A stretch of 64,000 bases of DNA from Paenibacillus sp. DMB20 (lineage in GTDB: Bacteria > Bacillota > Bacilli > Paenibacillales > Paenibacillaceae). The translations under genes were made by a program, and so were the position numbers. The stretch is taken from contig NZ_LAZU01000033.1 of the NCBI RefSeq assembly GCF_000987955.1, forward strand, positions 18,686-82,685, written 5' to 3'. Shown here one piece after another: positions 38,346-46,667 of this stretch. The notes beneath the pieces were generated by a model that was not told where the DNA came from, ran no database searches, and worked only from the letters and a program-made list of their open reading frames with translations. The stretch's first letter is position 1, and every line of letters starts with the position of its first letter.

Positions 38346-38954
38346 TTAGCCGTTCTTTTTTGCCATATCTTTATTGAACAGCTTTTCTACAAGAAACAAC
38401 GCCATATTTATTCCCGATGATACACCACCCGATGTAATAATATTTCCATCTTTAATTACTTTTTTTATTATTCTCAACTTGAATTCTTGGCCATTTATTT
38501 TTCAGTATTGATAGGGCCAAATGATGAGTTGTGGCTGTCTTACCATTTAACAAGCCAGTTTCTGCTAAAATCAAAAGAACCTGAGCAAACAGAACAAATC
38601 ATTTCAATGTTCCGCGACTTAGCTATATAGTCCATTATTTGTCTATTTTTTAGCACTTTGTTTACCGCTCGTAATGGTCCTCCTGGGACGATTAAAATAT
38701 CAAATTCAGGCGCATCGTCTAAAGAATAATCCGGTTTAAGTTCGATTCCTGCGTGAGTTTTAATCGATTTTCCTGATTCCGAAAATGTTTTAACTGTAAA
38801 AGGTCTTCTATTAGGCAGCAATCTTTTGTACAACATTATTTTTTTGCTGTAGCTTTGAATACGCAGTTAAAGAAAGCACCTCAGAAGGTCCTGATACATC
38901 CAATATATCAACGAAGTCATATAACAAAATTCCAACTTTATATTGTTTCAACAT
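38346..38954 (-). CDS. DJ-1/PfpI (GATase1-like) family protein, three frameshifts
   Basis: From ATG 38954: LKQYKVGILLYDFVDILDVS, SEVLSLTAYS; after a shift near 38835, AGIELKPDYSLDDAPEFDIL, IVPGGPLRA and nucleophile-elbow region MICSVCSGSF; after another, LILAETGLLNGKTATTHHLA; and after an A7 run near 38460, VIKDGNIITSGGVSSGINMA to a stop at 38346. Together ~200 residues of the PfpI/GlxA-like fold with the Cys nucleophile and the SGGVSSGI motif. Three shifts suggest damage or low-quality sequence. Confidence 0.72.
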
Positions 38955-39089
38955 ATTAGTTCTCCAAAGTAAATTAATTTTTCTATCTTATCCTCACTTT
39001 ACGAACTCAGAGACTTAATGAGATTCTACGCCGTTTCGCAAGAAGAGGTTGCTACCATGAAAGAACTCCAGTCGGAACCGGTGAAGTTT

Positions 39090-39845
39090 TTACGCTAGCT
39101 CAGCGATTCCAAAAAAATGAAAAATAGTTTCATTTACATAAACCGGGTTTTCTTTGATCATGTGAGGTCTATGGCTACAACTTTCCACTATTACATATTG
39201 AGAGTCAGGAATGAGAGCAGTGACGCGCCTAAGATCCGCTTCAGACGCAAATTGATCAAACTCTCCCGAAATAAACAAGGCCGGGCAACTGATTCTCCGT
39301 AATTGCTCTTCGCTAAGTTGGGGGTATGTTCGCCAATCCTTTACTTTTTGCCGTAAAAATTCTTGCCAATTTCCACGATGTGCTTCAAAATGCCTTTCCT
39401 TCATCAAATCAATAAAGTGATGTCGGTCATTTTCTAAAAGCCATTCGGGCTCAAATTCTTCAGACCCCAATGGAGAAACAAATCCGCTTTGTCCGATTAA
39501 CGTTAACGATGCGATTCGATCAGGATGATTGACAGCACAATACAGAGAAACTGCTCCTCCCATACTATATCCAATGAAATGAGCCTTGGAAATTTGTAGT
39601 TCATCCATGAATGCGGCAATGTCTTCAGCATGTTGAGGAGTACTCCATTCAAGGCTGCTGCTTCTCGTTCGACCATGACCACGAAAATCAGGAAAATAGC
39701 AGGTATACTTATTTTGAAAATCAAAAATTTGACTTGAGAAGGCTAATATCCCTCTTGAAAATCCACTATGTAGAAATATCACTGGATCACCGACACCCAT
39801 TTTTTCATAAAACATTTCGATGTTATTACATTGTACATATGGCAA
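39090..39845 (-). CDS. Alpha/beta hydrolase
   Basis: From a TTG start at 39845 (GGAGGG upstream), ~251 residues: VIFLHSGFSRGILAFSSQIF (oxyanion region), PDFRGHGRTR, the nucleophile elbow HFIGYSMGGAVSL, acid loop LFISGEFDQFASEAD and catalytic His in ESCSHRPHMIKENP. Complete catalytic triad. The frame continues upstream to ATG 39938 but that part overlaps a GNAT remnant, so the TTG is preferred. Substrate unknown. Confidence 0.84.
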   Translation of the reverse strand: MPYVQCNNIEMFYEKMGVGDPVIFLHSGFSRGILAFSSQIFDFQNKYTCYFPDFRGHGRTRSSSLEWSTPQHAEDIAAFMDELQISKAHFIGYSMGGAVSLYCAVNHPDRIASLTLIGQSGFVSPLGSEEFEPEWLLENDRHHFIDLMKERHFEAHRGNWQEFLRQKVKDWRTYPQLSEEQLRRISCPALFISGEFDQFASEADLRRVTALIPDSQYVIVESCSHRPHMIKENPVYVNETIFHFFGIAELA

Positions 39846-39918
39846 TCTGCTAATCCCTCCTATTATTTTCAGACAGTTATCGTTTGAATCGCGGACGCAT
39901 GCTAAACAATCGAAGGCT

Positions 39919-40170
39919 TCAACACCTACTGAATGCATCTTCCTTCGTCAACTCATGATTCAGCTTATTAAACAGACCGTATCTACATCCTGTATCATCT
40001 ATATGAAACTGGATGATTTCCTCTGCTTCTTTACGATCTTTACATGGCTCTATATCCATAAATTGAGTTACTTCAAAATCTGAAAAATGATCGAAAACTG
40101 AATCCGCATCCAATAATGTTAATTCTCTAAGATATAATCTTGTTGTCTCTAATTTTGGGAAGTCTATCAT
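39919..40170 (-). pseudogene. RimJ/RimL-type GNAT N-terminal remnant
   Basis: 83 residues: FPKLETTRLYLRELTLLDAD SVFDHFSDFEVTQFMDIEPC is the usual RimL N-terminus. The coding sense ends after GLFNKLNHEL, where the following residues are unrelated. Motif A is missing. The 3' part was lost, possibly when the hydrolase gene was joined. Confidence 0.6.
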
Positions 40171-40432
40171 TCGCAGGCTTTCCTTTCCGTTTATATGAAG
40201 TCATTGGCGATGACGTGGCTTGGAACGAAGCGGAGAGCGTTCAAAAACTAATTTTCGTTCATACCCATTAACAGGCAGCGAAAACGAAGACTCCCGAGCG
40301 TCAATGCATCTCTAAAGCAGTTTTCAGGACTTCCATCTTAACGCTTTCTCGAACTTTCTCCGAAAATTCCGGAAGCAGCCTAGATACATTATTATGTCAT
40401 GGTTCCGGTTCAATAAAATACTTACAGTATCA

Positions 40433-41370
40433 TTACGCTTGAAGGCAGTTATAAAATATTTCATTAAAAGAATTCTGATCTTCAGTGTAGTTTTCTGTAT
40501 ATTTATTTAACATTCGAATTCCTACCGCATTAAACTCCGGCACAATTACACAGTGGCAACCTGCTGCACCTGATGCATAATAACACTTATCCTGATAGTA
40601 CCATCCAAAAATACGGTTCTTATCTTCGGTATCCATTCGTAATTCTTCAATGAGCATAAAAACTTCAACGGGTACTAACTGACTATGGTTTATTAAACCT
40701 CTATTTAGATGTAAATTCCCCCACTGTGCCAGGTCTCTTGCACTTGAATACAGATTTCTTTCATGACCTTCATTTGACTCAATTCTAACGGATGCATAGC
40801 CGTCTGCAGCTTGAAAATCACAAACCAATTTTTCTTTAGGTACCGAAACCCACTCCGTATCAGTTAACTTCATTGGTTTAAATATTCGTTCTGTAATCAG
40901 TTCAGCAATATTATATCCTGTAAGTTCTTTTATGAGGTCACACGCTACTTCCTCGCGTTCAATACGATTTGATCCAAAATATTTGGCACCTGATTTTGTA
41001 GCTAAATCTCTTATTGTGGTATTGCCCAACTCATATTCAGGCATGTTTGTGAGAACTTCAGAAACTTTACTGTCAATGGACAATTTGCTTTCTACAACAG
41101 CAATTGCTGTAGCCAGTCCAACATACGTCTTCCTTAGTGAATACAAGTTGAACATCGAATCAGCTGTTACTGCGAGAGATCCATTCTTAAAATGATGCTT
41201 TCCAGAATACCATTCTTAAAATGATGCTTTCCAGAATACCATTCTGTTAAAATTTTGTTGTCCTGAATGATCACAATAGAAGCAGCTGAAGCTCCAAACT
41301 TTTCTCCCGCTTCTTCTGTACATGTAATTAAAGACATAAATTTGTTATCCATTAATGTTGGTGTTACCAT
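40433..41370 (-). pseudogene. Class-C-type serine hydrolase, broken by a 29-bp tandem duplication
   Basis: Two frames: MVTPTLMDNKFMSLITCTEE with TEWYSGKHHFKNG, then MFNLYSLRKTYVGLATAIAV onward. The SxxK motif is SLRK, a YSS follows in NLYSSARDLAQWG. A direct 29-bp duplication (41181-41209 and 41210-41238) shifts the frame. Removing one copy joins HHFKNGSLAVTADSMFNLYS. The rest has IRDLATKSGAKYF, ELTGYNIAELITERIFKPMK and a C-terminal domain. GGAGG precedes ATG 41370. Confidence 0.8.
41181..41238. repeat. 29-bp tandem direct duplication
   Basis: The unit beginning CCATTCTTAAAATGATGC repeats twice without interruption and without a difference that I can see. It lies in the serine hydrolase gene and causes a frameshift. 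Confidence 0.93.
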
Positions 41371-41406
41371 GATTTCGACCTCCAATTGTTTTTTCAGAAC
41401 GATCAC

Positions 41407-41421
41407 ATAACGTTCCCGAAT
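41407..41421 (-). repeat. attC-like end motif (minus strand ...ATTCGGGAACGTTATG)
   Basis: ATAACGTT at 41407-41414 followed by CCCGAAT matches the outer ends of the palindromes at 43567 and 44825. It lies between the serine hydrolase start (38 bases) and the Nudix remnant, as expected for the right-hand core of a degraded cassette junction. Confidence 0.5.
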
Positions 41422-41423
41422 GA

Positions 41424-41612
41424 TTATTTAAAGACTTCATTAACAAAAGGATAAATAATTGTAAATGACGTTGCTGTCTTTATAACACCTTGTATTTCTG
41501 TCAGTCCTGTCTCCTCATTAAACTCTCTAATTAAGGTTTCATAAGGATCTTTGCCAAATTCAATTGTACCCCCGGGTAAATCCCATAGTCTAACAATTGG
41601 GGTGCATTTCCT
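41424..41612 (-). pseudogene. Nudix hydrolase remnant, truncated at both ends
   Basis: 62 residues with a full Nudix box: LWDLPGGTIEFGKDPYETLI then REFNEETGL. It ends early at VNEVFK. It is close to the intact Nudix at 44340 (shared GGTIEFG.(D/E)PYETL.REF, YP), so a duplicated relative. The N-terminal and C-terminal parts are missing. Confidence 0.7.
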
Positions 41613-41618
41613 TAAAGT

Positions 41619-41789
41619 AAACGTCTTTTCTCGAATGTGGAGTTCACGAACCCTAGAGGCTTAAGGCTCCGCCAGGAATCGGCTGCGCTTGTTCAGTTAG
41701 GAGTGTCAGATTGACTCCTCTTCCTCGAAATGCCTCGGGGAGACCGAAGATCGGCGCCAGTCGAGCCTGAGCATGAATATAATGTTATA
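41619..41789. repeat. attC-like imperfect palindrome (~170 bp)
   Basis: The end at 41781-41789 reads AATGTTATA next to ATATTCATGC on the minus strand. Inside are GAACCCTAGAGGCTTAAGG (41647) and TCGAAATGCCTCGG (41725), shared with the elements at 44154 and 44825. The other end is degenerate (AAACGTC near 41619). It sits between the methyltransferase stop and the Nudix remnant. Confidence 0.6.
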
Positions 41790-41817
41790 AAAAAATTCTG
41801 CCTTCATTGATCGCTTA

Positions 41818-42398
41818 CTATTCTTCTAACTTCGAAGCAATAATCACCGCTTTTTGTGGTGTTAATAATATTTCGGTTGCTGCGAGTTTAGGGTGATTCA
41901 ACCAGTACTCGCGTACTACGTCTGGCTTACCTCTCCACTCCTCCGGCCAATACTCTTCCGGTGTAAAATCATCCATAATTAAAACTCCGCCTACCCTCAA
42001 TAGTTTGAATAACTCCTCAGCATGTATTCTCTTTGCATCTACAGCATCAGCAAAAATAAAATCAAATGGTCCTTTATTCATAATTTCTTTCCAGTCACCG
42101 GCAATGAACTCTACATTTGCTTGCCTGAAAAAGGGTTTAATTGCTTCAATCTTGTTGATTATCAATCGAAATGAGATTTGAGCTGCTTGTGGACATGGAA
42201 GACACTATCCATGATGTACTTACTCCAAGGCCGGTACCGATTTCTAAAATATTGCCCTTAACTTGACCAATTAGCGTATAAAGTAATCTGCCAAACTCAT
42301 CAGTACAGGACTCTGTAAATCCATATTCAATTGCAAGTTTTTTTTGTAGTTTGAACTAATTCAGGTATGTAAGAGTTACTCCGATAAACTGTATGCAT
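41818..42398 (-). CDS. O-methyltransferase-like SAM methyltransferase, two frameshifts
   Basis: From ATG 42398 (GGGGGATCAAGG upstream): VYRSNSYIPELVQTTKK; dropping one A from an A8 run (about 42340) gives LAIEYGFTESCTDEFGRLLY, motif I GNILEIGTGLGVSTSWIVSS. A second shift near 42170 (not a long homopolymer) is needed to enter NKIEAIKPFFRQANVEFIAG, FDFIFADAVDAKRIHAEEL and GGVLIMDDFTPEEYW. Together ~192 residues. Class I fold, target unknown. Confidence 0.75.
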
Positions 42399-42432
42399 CC
42401 TTGATCCCCCAACAGTTGCTTGATAAATTTCA

Positions 42433-42960
42433 TTAAAGATGATACTCGCTGCTCAGTATCGAATAAAAATATTGGTCAGTCCATTGATTTTGCCAGTAGA
42501 GTTCTTCTTTAAATACTCCTTCTCTTCTCATTCCTAGGTTTTCCATTAACTTAATCGATTTAATATTCTTAAAATTGCACATGCCAACTACTTTATGTGC
42601 TGCAAGATTATTAAAAGCAAATTCCAGTAAGAGTTTGGCGGCATCGATTCCGCAACCATATCCTTGGTGATCAGGGAGAATAGCAAAACCAAATTCCCAA
42701 CTCCTTCTATGCTCGACATAACTCCAAATCTGAGCCAACCCGACCGGTATTTCTTGTTCATCCCCCAACTTCTTAATAATAAAGTCATAACTAAAATGTG
42801 AATCTAGTTTTTCAATATACTTTTCTTTGACGATACTCTTGTCAGATTCAACATATTCTTCAAAAAACCAAATATTTTTATTGCATTCAAGTTCACAAAT
42901 AAAATCCAAATCATCATAAGTGATTCTTGAGAGACTTATGCGATTTCCATCGATCTTCAT
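42433..42960 (-). CDS. GNAT acetyltransferase, RimJ/RimL type
   Basis: ~175 residues: IDGNRISLSRITYDDLDFIC, motif A WEFGFAILPDHQGYGCGIDA and HKVVGMCNFKNIKSIKLMEN followed by LGMRREGVFKEE. Start ATG 42960 with an AAAGG upstream; an upstream GTG is also possible. Complete. Confidence 0.86.
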   Translation of the reverse strand: MKIDGNRISLSRITYDDLDFICELECNKNIWFFEEYVESDKSIVKEKYIEKLDSHFSYDFIIKKLGDEQEIPVGLAQIWSYVEHRRSWEFGFAILPDHQGYGCGIDAAKLLLEFAFNNLAAHKVVGMCNFKNIKSIKLMENLGMRREGVFKEELYWQNQWTDQYFYSILSSEYHL

Positions 42961-43000
42961 GATATTCACTACCTTTCATGGTTTTGCATTGATCTTCCTC

Positions 43001-43046
43001 GTGTGAACCCTGGAGCCATCAGGCTCTGCATTCGTGAATGTTATGT
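43001..43046. repeat. attC-like palindrome, short form
   Basis: GAACCCTGGAGCC / GGCTCT hairpin (43006-43026) followed by TTCGTGAATGTTAT (43031-43044). The AATGTTAT end and GAACCC box match the larger elements at 41619, 44154 and 44825. It separates the GNAT at 42433 from the gene at 43081. Confidence 0.5.
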
Positions 43047-43080
43047 TACATGCTGTCAGAGTCATCTTCGAAATACCACA

Positions 43081-43523
43081 TTATGACATTATAATTCCAT
43101 TTATCCCTCTGATTTTCTCAATTTCATTTTGGTCCTCAGTCATAATAACTCCTATTCTTTCATGTGCTATAGTAGCAAGCCAAACTTCCCCATTTTTTAA
43201 AGAAGCATATATCTTCAAGTAATTCCGGTTGTAACCATTGGTATAAGCGCTCTGTTTTCCTTATCAAAACTTCTTTCAACTCTTCATTACAATAAAAATA
43301 ATAAACATCTGCGTAATGACCAAGTAAAGTCGTCCCTGGCCATTCATCCTGCCTTCTTATTTCTTTTATGTATGGCTTTATTTCTTCAATAAATTTTATA
43401 GCGTTTTTTATTTAGATCAAGTTGGTCCCTTTTAACTAATAGAAACTCGTCACATATGTTAAATGCTACATCTAATAATTCTTTATATGTAGTTCCTTTA
43501 GGTTCTTCAAGAAATTTTCTCAT
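43081..43523 (-). CDS. Unrecognised protein, two frameshifts at A6 runs
   Basis: From ATG 43523: MRKFLEEPKGTTYKELLDVA, ICDEFLLVKRDQLDL. Dropping one A from an A6 run (about 43405) gives NKNAIKFIEEIKPYIKEIRR, WPGTTLLGHYADVYYFYCNE. A second A6 run (about 43195) leads to FFKNGEVWLATIAHERIGVI and a stop at 43081. About 146 residues, helical. I do not recognise the family. No domain motif evident. Confidence 0.55.
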
Positions 43524-43566
43524 AAATGCTCCTCTATACCATTTTTTATTATTGACCTGATTGCAT

Positions 43567-43692
43567 ATAACGTTTCACATTCCCGACGTTCAAGCGGCTT
43601 ACATTGTTATCCGATGGAACTGCCTTCTTTGAAATTACTTTTAAAATCTCGCAAGAGGGCTCGCTCCTCCGCAGCGAAGATGCATGGTTATC
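43567..43692. repeat. attC-like palindromic element
   Basis: The left end (43567-43574) is ATAACGTT followed by TCACATTC. A second core ACATTGTTAT lies at 43601-43610, and the right end is CATGGTTATC (43684-43692). On the minus strand the order is GATAACCATG...GATAACAATG...GAACGTT-like...AACGTTATATG. It lies 25 bases after the stop at 43718 and 42 bases before the start at 43523. Confidence 0.6.
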
Positions 43693-43717
43693 TGATGTCA
43701 ACGTCATCTTGAATTAA

Positions 43718-44114
43718 TTATCTTTCACTTACTAACCATGTCTTGGCAGCTTCGGGATCAGTATAATATGATATTTTTAAGGTTAATTCCTGCTTTTTTT
43801 AATACTTCGTTTTAACCTCCATTCATTTATTCCAGATAATCCAACAAACGATAGTCTCTCAATATAGTCATCTAAATTTTTTTAGATTATTTATTAACTC
43901 TCTAAGAACCTTACTTGTTACCGATGTTTTTATGCATATCAACCCATATTTTCAGTTTCTTATTTGTCTTGATTATGAAATCTTCTTCTTGTTTCATCAA
44001 TTCAAAAAGCTTTTCTTCATCTTTATATTTATTCCCATACTTTAAACAATGAATTTCGCCACCCTTATAATAATAAGGAAATATCGAACCCCCAGGAGAT
44101 TTCACTTTATTCAC
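43718..44114 (-). pseudogene. STAS/SpoIIAA-like (SEC14-type) protein, several frameshifts
   Basis: From ATG 44114: FPYYYKGGEIHCLKYGNKYK, DFIIKTNKKLKIWVDMHKN. Later pieces, each in a different frame, read VTSKVLRELINNLKN, DDYIERLSFVGLSGINEWRL, NEVLKKQELTLKISYYTDPE and AAKTWLVSER (stop 43718). At least four single-base excesses (A7, A7, A4 and one near 43918) are needed. The assembled ~130 residues have the alpha/beta order of SpoIIAA-like STAS proteins. It may be a true pseudogene. Confidence 0.5.
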
Positions 44115-44153
44115 TTCCCTTCGTTCAATAATATGTATTTATGATGATTTCCA

Positions 44154-44306
44154 ATAACGTTATTGTGCTCCTAAACCCGAGAGGCTAAAAGGCGTAACGT
44201 CGGGCCGCAAGTCTTAGCCTCGCAGGGTTGAGCGCCTGAAACTTTTTTTCTCGAAATCCCTCGGGCAGACCAAGGAGCGAATGCGACCCGGGAGGAAAAC
44301 GTTGTT
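44154..44306. repeat. attC-like imperfect palindrome (~153 bp)
   Basis: Left end ATAACGTT (44154-44161); right end AACGTTGTT (44298-44306). An inner hairpin pairs AACCCGAGAGGCTAA (44172-44186) with TTAGCCTCGCAGGGTT (44214-44229). The block TCGAAATCCCTCGGGCAGAC (44252-44271) recurs in the element at 41619. It sits between the Nudix stop and the next gene start. Confidence 0.65.
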
Positions 44307-44339
44307 TCCGATGTTGCCTCTTCTTTAACTTTTCATACA

Positions 44340-44762
44340 TTAATAACTAAATAACCCCTTTACAAAGGGCGTTATTTCCAAATGCTTTACTTCTTCTATA
44401 CTAATCCATCTTGCTCCTAATGAATCTTGGTTATCTCCATCAATCTTTAAATGATATTTTTCATTAATAAGTTTTACATTATATATAATTCCTATATGGT
44501 GTAATTCTTCTAACTGGTCATCCTTATATGGGTATACGATTGTATATGATTTCGCAGTTCTAATTGTCCCTTCAATTTCATTTATTCCAGTTTCTTCATA
44601 AAACTCTCTTTTGAGTGTTTCATATGGTTCTTCACCAAATTCAATTGTTCCACCTGGCAGATCCCATTTGCCTATATGTGGCCCTCTAGACTTTTTTATC
44701 AAAAGGATTTGATTGTCATTTATAAGGATGCCATAGACACCTAAATGCGTATATTTCTCCAT
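44340..44762 (-). CDS. Nudix hydrolase
   Basis: 140 residues: GVYGILINDNQILLIKKSRG, the Nudix box WDLPGGTIEFGEEPYETLKR followed by EFYEETG, and a C-terminal LGARWISIEEVKHLEITPFV. Intact. GGGGGAGA precedes the ATG. A truncated copy of the same type lies at 41424, and a third N-terminal remnant at 51597. Confidence 0.9.
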   Translation of the reverse strand: MEKYTHLGVYGILINDNQILLIKKSRGPHIGKWDLPGGTIEFGEEPYETLKREFYEETGINEIEGTIRTAKSYTIVYPYKDDQLEELHHIGIIYNVKLINEKYHLKIDGDNQDSLGARWISIEEVKHLEITPFVKGLFSY

Positions 44763-44824
44763 AACATCTCCCCCTATGCTCTCTTTTTTTTACATGGTTT
44801 TAATATTGCTTCAGGCAGTTTCGG

Positions 44825-44976
44825 ATAACGTTCTTATATTCATGAACCCTCATCGGCTTAGATACTTCCTATCTTAGCCGGTGCAGGGTTGTCCGCTGAA
44901 TTCTTTCCTCTGCCAATCGCATTTCGTGGACCAAGAGTCGACGCCGGTCGGCCTGATGCGTGAATGCAATGTTATA
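44825..44976. repeat. attC-like imperfect palindrome (~152 bp)
   Basis: Left end ATAACGTT then TTATATTCATGAACCC; right end CGTGAATGCAATGTTATA. Inner hairpin: AACCCT-CGGCTTAGATA (44846-44863) with TATCTTAGCCG-AGGGTT (44870-44890). GGACCAAGAG near 44928 matches GACCAAGGAG of elements at 44154 and 46155. It lies 62 bases before the Nudix start. Confidence 0.65.
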
Positions 44977-44999
44977 AGATGTCCCGCCTTCGAACATTT

Positions 45000-45259
45000 G
45001 CTAATTCACGTCCCTTATTATTTCATTAGATTATATAACATTCATTGTTGACTGAGTTTCATAGGTCCTAGTTCCCTCAACTACTGAACATTTTTTTTGT
45101 CATCCTTATCTTTATAAAATGATTGGTTTGTAAAGAGTCCGGCTGGGTTAAAAATTAACCGCCTTCATGTAAAGGCGGTTAACTAAGCTAATAGAGTACT
45201 TTAGCTTCACGTTTAATTATCGGATATTTTTATAAAGTGCTCTTCTAATGAGCCATCCG
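45000..45259. other. Spacer with a terminator-type hairpin
   Basis: A 9-bp stem (TTAACCGCC at 45155-45163 with GGCGGTTAA at 45174-45182) is preceded on the plus strand by AAAAA, so it could terminate a minus-strand transcript from the gene at 45260. Otherwise I see no coding sequence here. Confidence 0.6.
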
Positions 45260-45544
45260 TTATGGTCGGACTCTTGAATCGAATAGCTCACATTGCTGAT
45301 TTTGAATCATAGTTATTCTTGATCGTTGACAGTTGAATGTGCTTTCTTTTTCTTCATGATATTCTTTCCATAGTGGTCCGATGTATTTTTCTAATGTTTT
45401 TACGACGTCATCTCTTCGGCTGGCTTCGACATTTACAGTGTCATTTGAAATATCATTTCTTATTCGTATGAGCACGAATAAAGGAGGTAATGCAGCCTCA
45501 CGGAGAGCCTTAATCATGGATTCTTCTTGTGGCGTAATATCCAT
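45260..45544 (-). CDS. Small protein of unknown function
   Basis: 94 residues: ITPQEESMIKALREAALPPL, FVLIRIRNDISNDTVNVEAS, VVKTLEKYIGPLWKEYHEEK. The last 20 residues differ in character and may be out of frame. No recognised domain and no signal peptide. It precedes a minus-strand hairpin. Possibly a cassette gene. Confidence 0.45.
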   Translation of the reverse strand: MDITPQEESMIKALREAALPPLFVLIRIRNDISNDTVNVEASRRDDVVKTLEKYIGPLWKEYHEEKESTFNCQRSRITMIQNQQCELFDSRVRP

Positions 45545-45674
45545 AATGTAATTTTTCCTTTCCAGTTAGGTTGTGTAGAAATCAATATTAATTGGGCACT
45601 GAGGAGGATTGGCAATCATCCTCAGTTAGAAAAAGTCAGCATCTTCCCTAATCTTTCGCAACATAATACAGGAC

Positions 45675-46085
45675 TTACGCATAAACTCCCTCCAAGAATG
45701 ATGATTGTCGAAGTTTGTTATTAGTCTCATTTACAGTAAACAGGCAAGAAGTAACCAGCATATTCTTCTTATTCGACGTTGTGTTTTCGTATTCCTTGCT
45801 ATCTAAAGACCATATTTGGTCATTATCTGATGCCACAATATTTTGATTTTCCGCCACGTTTACGAGACTTACGACCAAAGATATTTACCCTTTTCTGAGA
45901 TTAAGAAATAAGTCTCATCCATTTCAACGATTCTTTGAAATGTTTCAGTAGGAATTTGTTTCAAATCGGATAAGAGTTTATGTTGCATAAAAAAAAGTCA
46001 TATACGTCACCTCTTCATTCAACAGCTCAGCACATCGCCTAAGTAAATAGATTCGAACATACATTCGATAAAATCGAACCTAAAG
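45675..46085 (-). pseudogene. IS1595-family transposase remnant
   Basis: Minus-strand pieces in several frames read RCAELLNEEVTYMTFF, HKLLSDLKQIPTETFQRIVE, MDETYFLISEKGK and GRKSRKRGGKSKY. This is the DDE-type ISXO2-like transposase of IS1595 elements (with the DE in VEMDET). Frame breaks occur at an A8 run and other sites, and the C-terminal third is degenerate. No terminal repeats identified. Confidence 0.65.
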
Positions 46086-46154
46086 ATGATGTTTTCAGGT
46101 AGTTGAAGAAAGGTATTCGTGAGGTTGTTAAACGTTTGTCGGAAGGATTTACAG

Positions 46155-46266
46155 CGTAACGTTGGCGTTCGATAACTTTTGTTCGAATTTTAATGACGTA
46201 TTTGCCGAACCCAACTCCTGCAGACCAAGGAGACGCGGGCTCCGCAGCGTAAATATGGTGTTAGGC
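46155..46266. repeat. attC-like element with GCCTAAC/GTTACGC ends (~112 bp)
   Basis: Left end GTAACGTTGGCGTTC (46156); right end ATGGTGTTAGGC (46255-46266). On the minus strand this begins GCCTAAC, an exact RYYYAAC core, and ends GTTACGC near the GTTRRRY core. Inside: GAACCCAACTCC and CAGACCAAGGAG, shared with the 44154 and 44825 elements. It lies near IS1595 and IS256 remnants. Confidence 0.65.
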
Positions 46267-46438
46267 AAAGTGACTTCCTCTTTGATTAATCCCACTACTT
46301 AACGCACTTTATAATCTTTCTTAAGGAATGCATATATGACAGTATCAACAAACCGATTCCTCCAAATAAAAAGGGTCTGTCAATAAGCTTGTGTAAACTC
46401 TAATATATGGGAACCTCCGTTTTATGGGAGGTGGCCTT

Positions 46439-46660
46439 TCATGGTAAGTGCTGCCCGATTCGTTCATTGCAGAAAACGGACAATTGAAGCAGTATTTGTC
46501 CCCAGTTCTGGACACGACCTGTCCACTTGCGAGTAACGTCTACGGTGACCAGATAGAGCATTTTCAAGAGAGCTTCAACGGTGGGGAATATGCTCTTGCC
46601 TTTGGTTACTTTGCGTAATTGGCGGTGGTAACTCTCAATCATTCCTCGATCTTCATGCGC
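46439..46660 (-). pseudogene. IS256-family transposase C-terminal remnant
   Basis: 67 residues: MIESYHRQLRKVTKGKSIFP, VEALLKMLYLVTVDVTRKWT and GRVQNWGQILLQLSVFCNER is the C-terminal end of IS256 (mutator-type) transposases. The N-terminal DDE core is missing. No inverted repeat found. Confidence 0.8.
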
Positions 46661-46667
46661 AGCCTCT

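Noticed and set aside
41407..46266. CRISPR array as the explanation of repeated spacers
   Set aside because: The repeats are long, imperfect, palindromic and separated by genes, not short identical repeats with uniform spacers; no cas genes.
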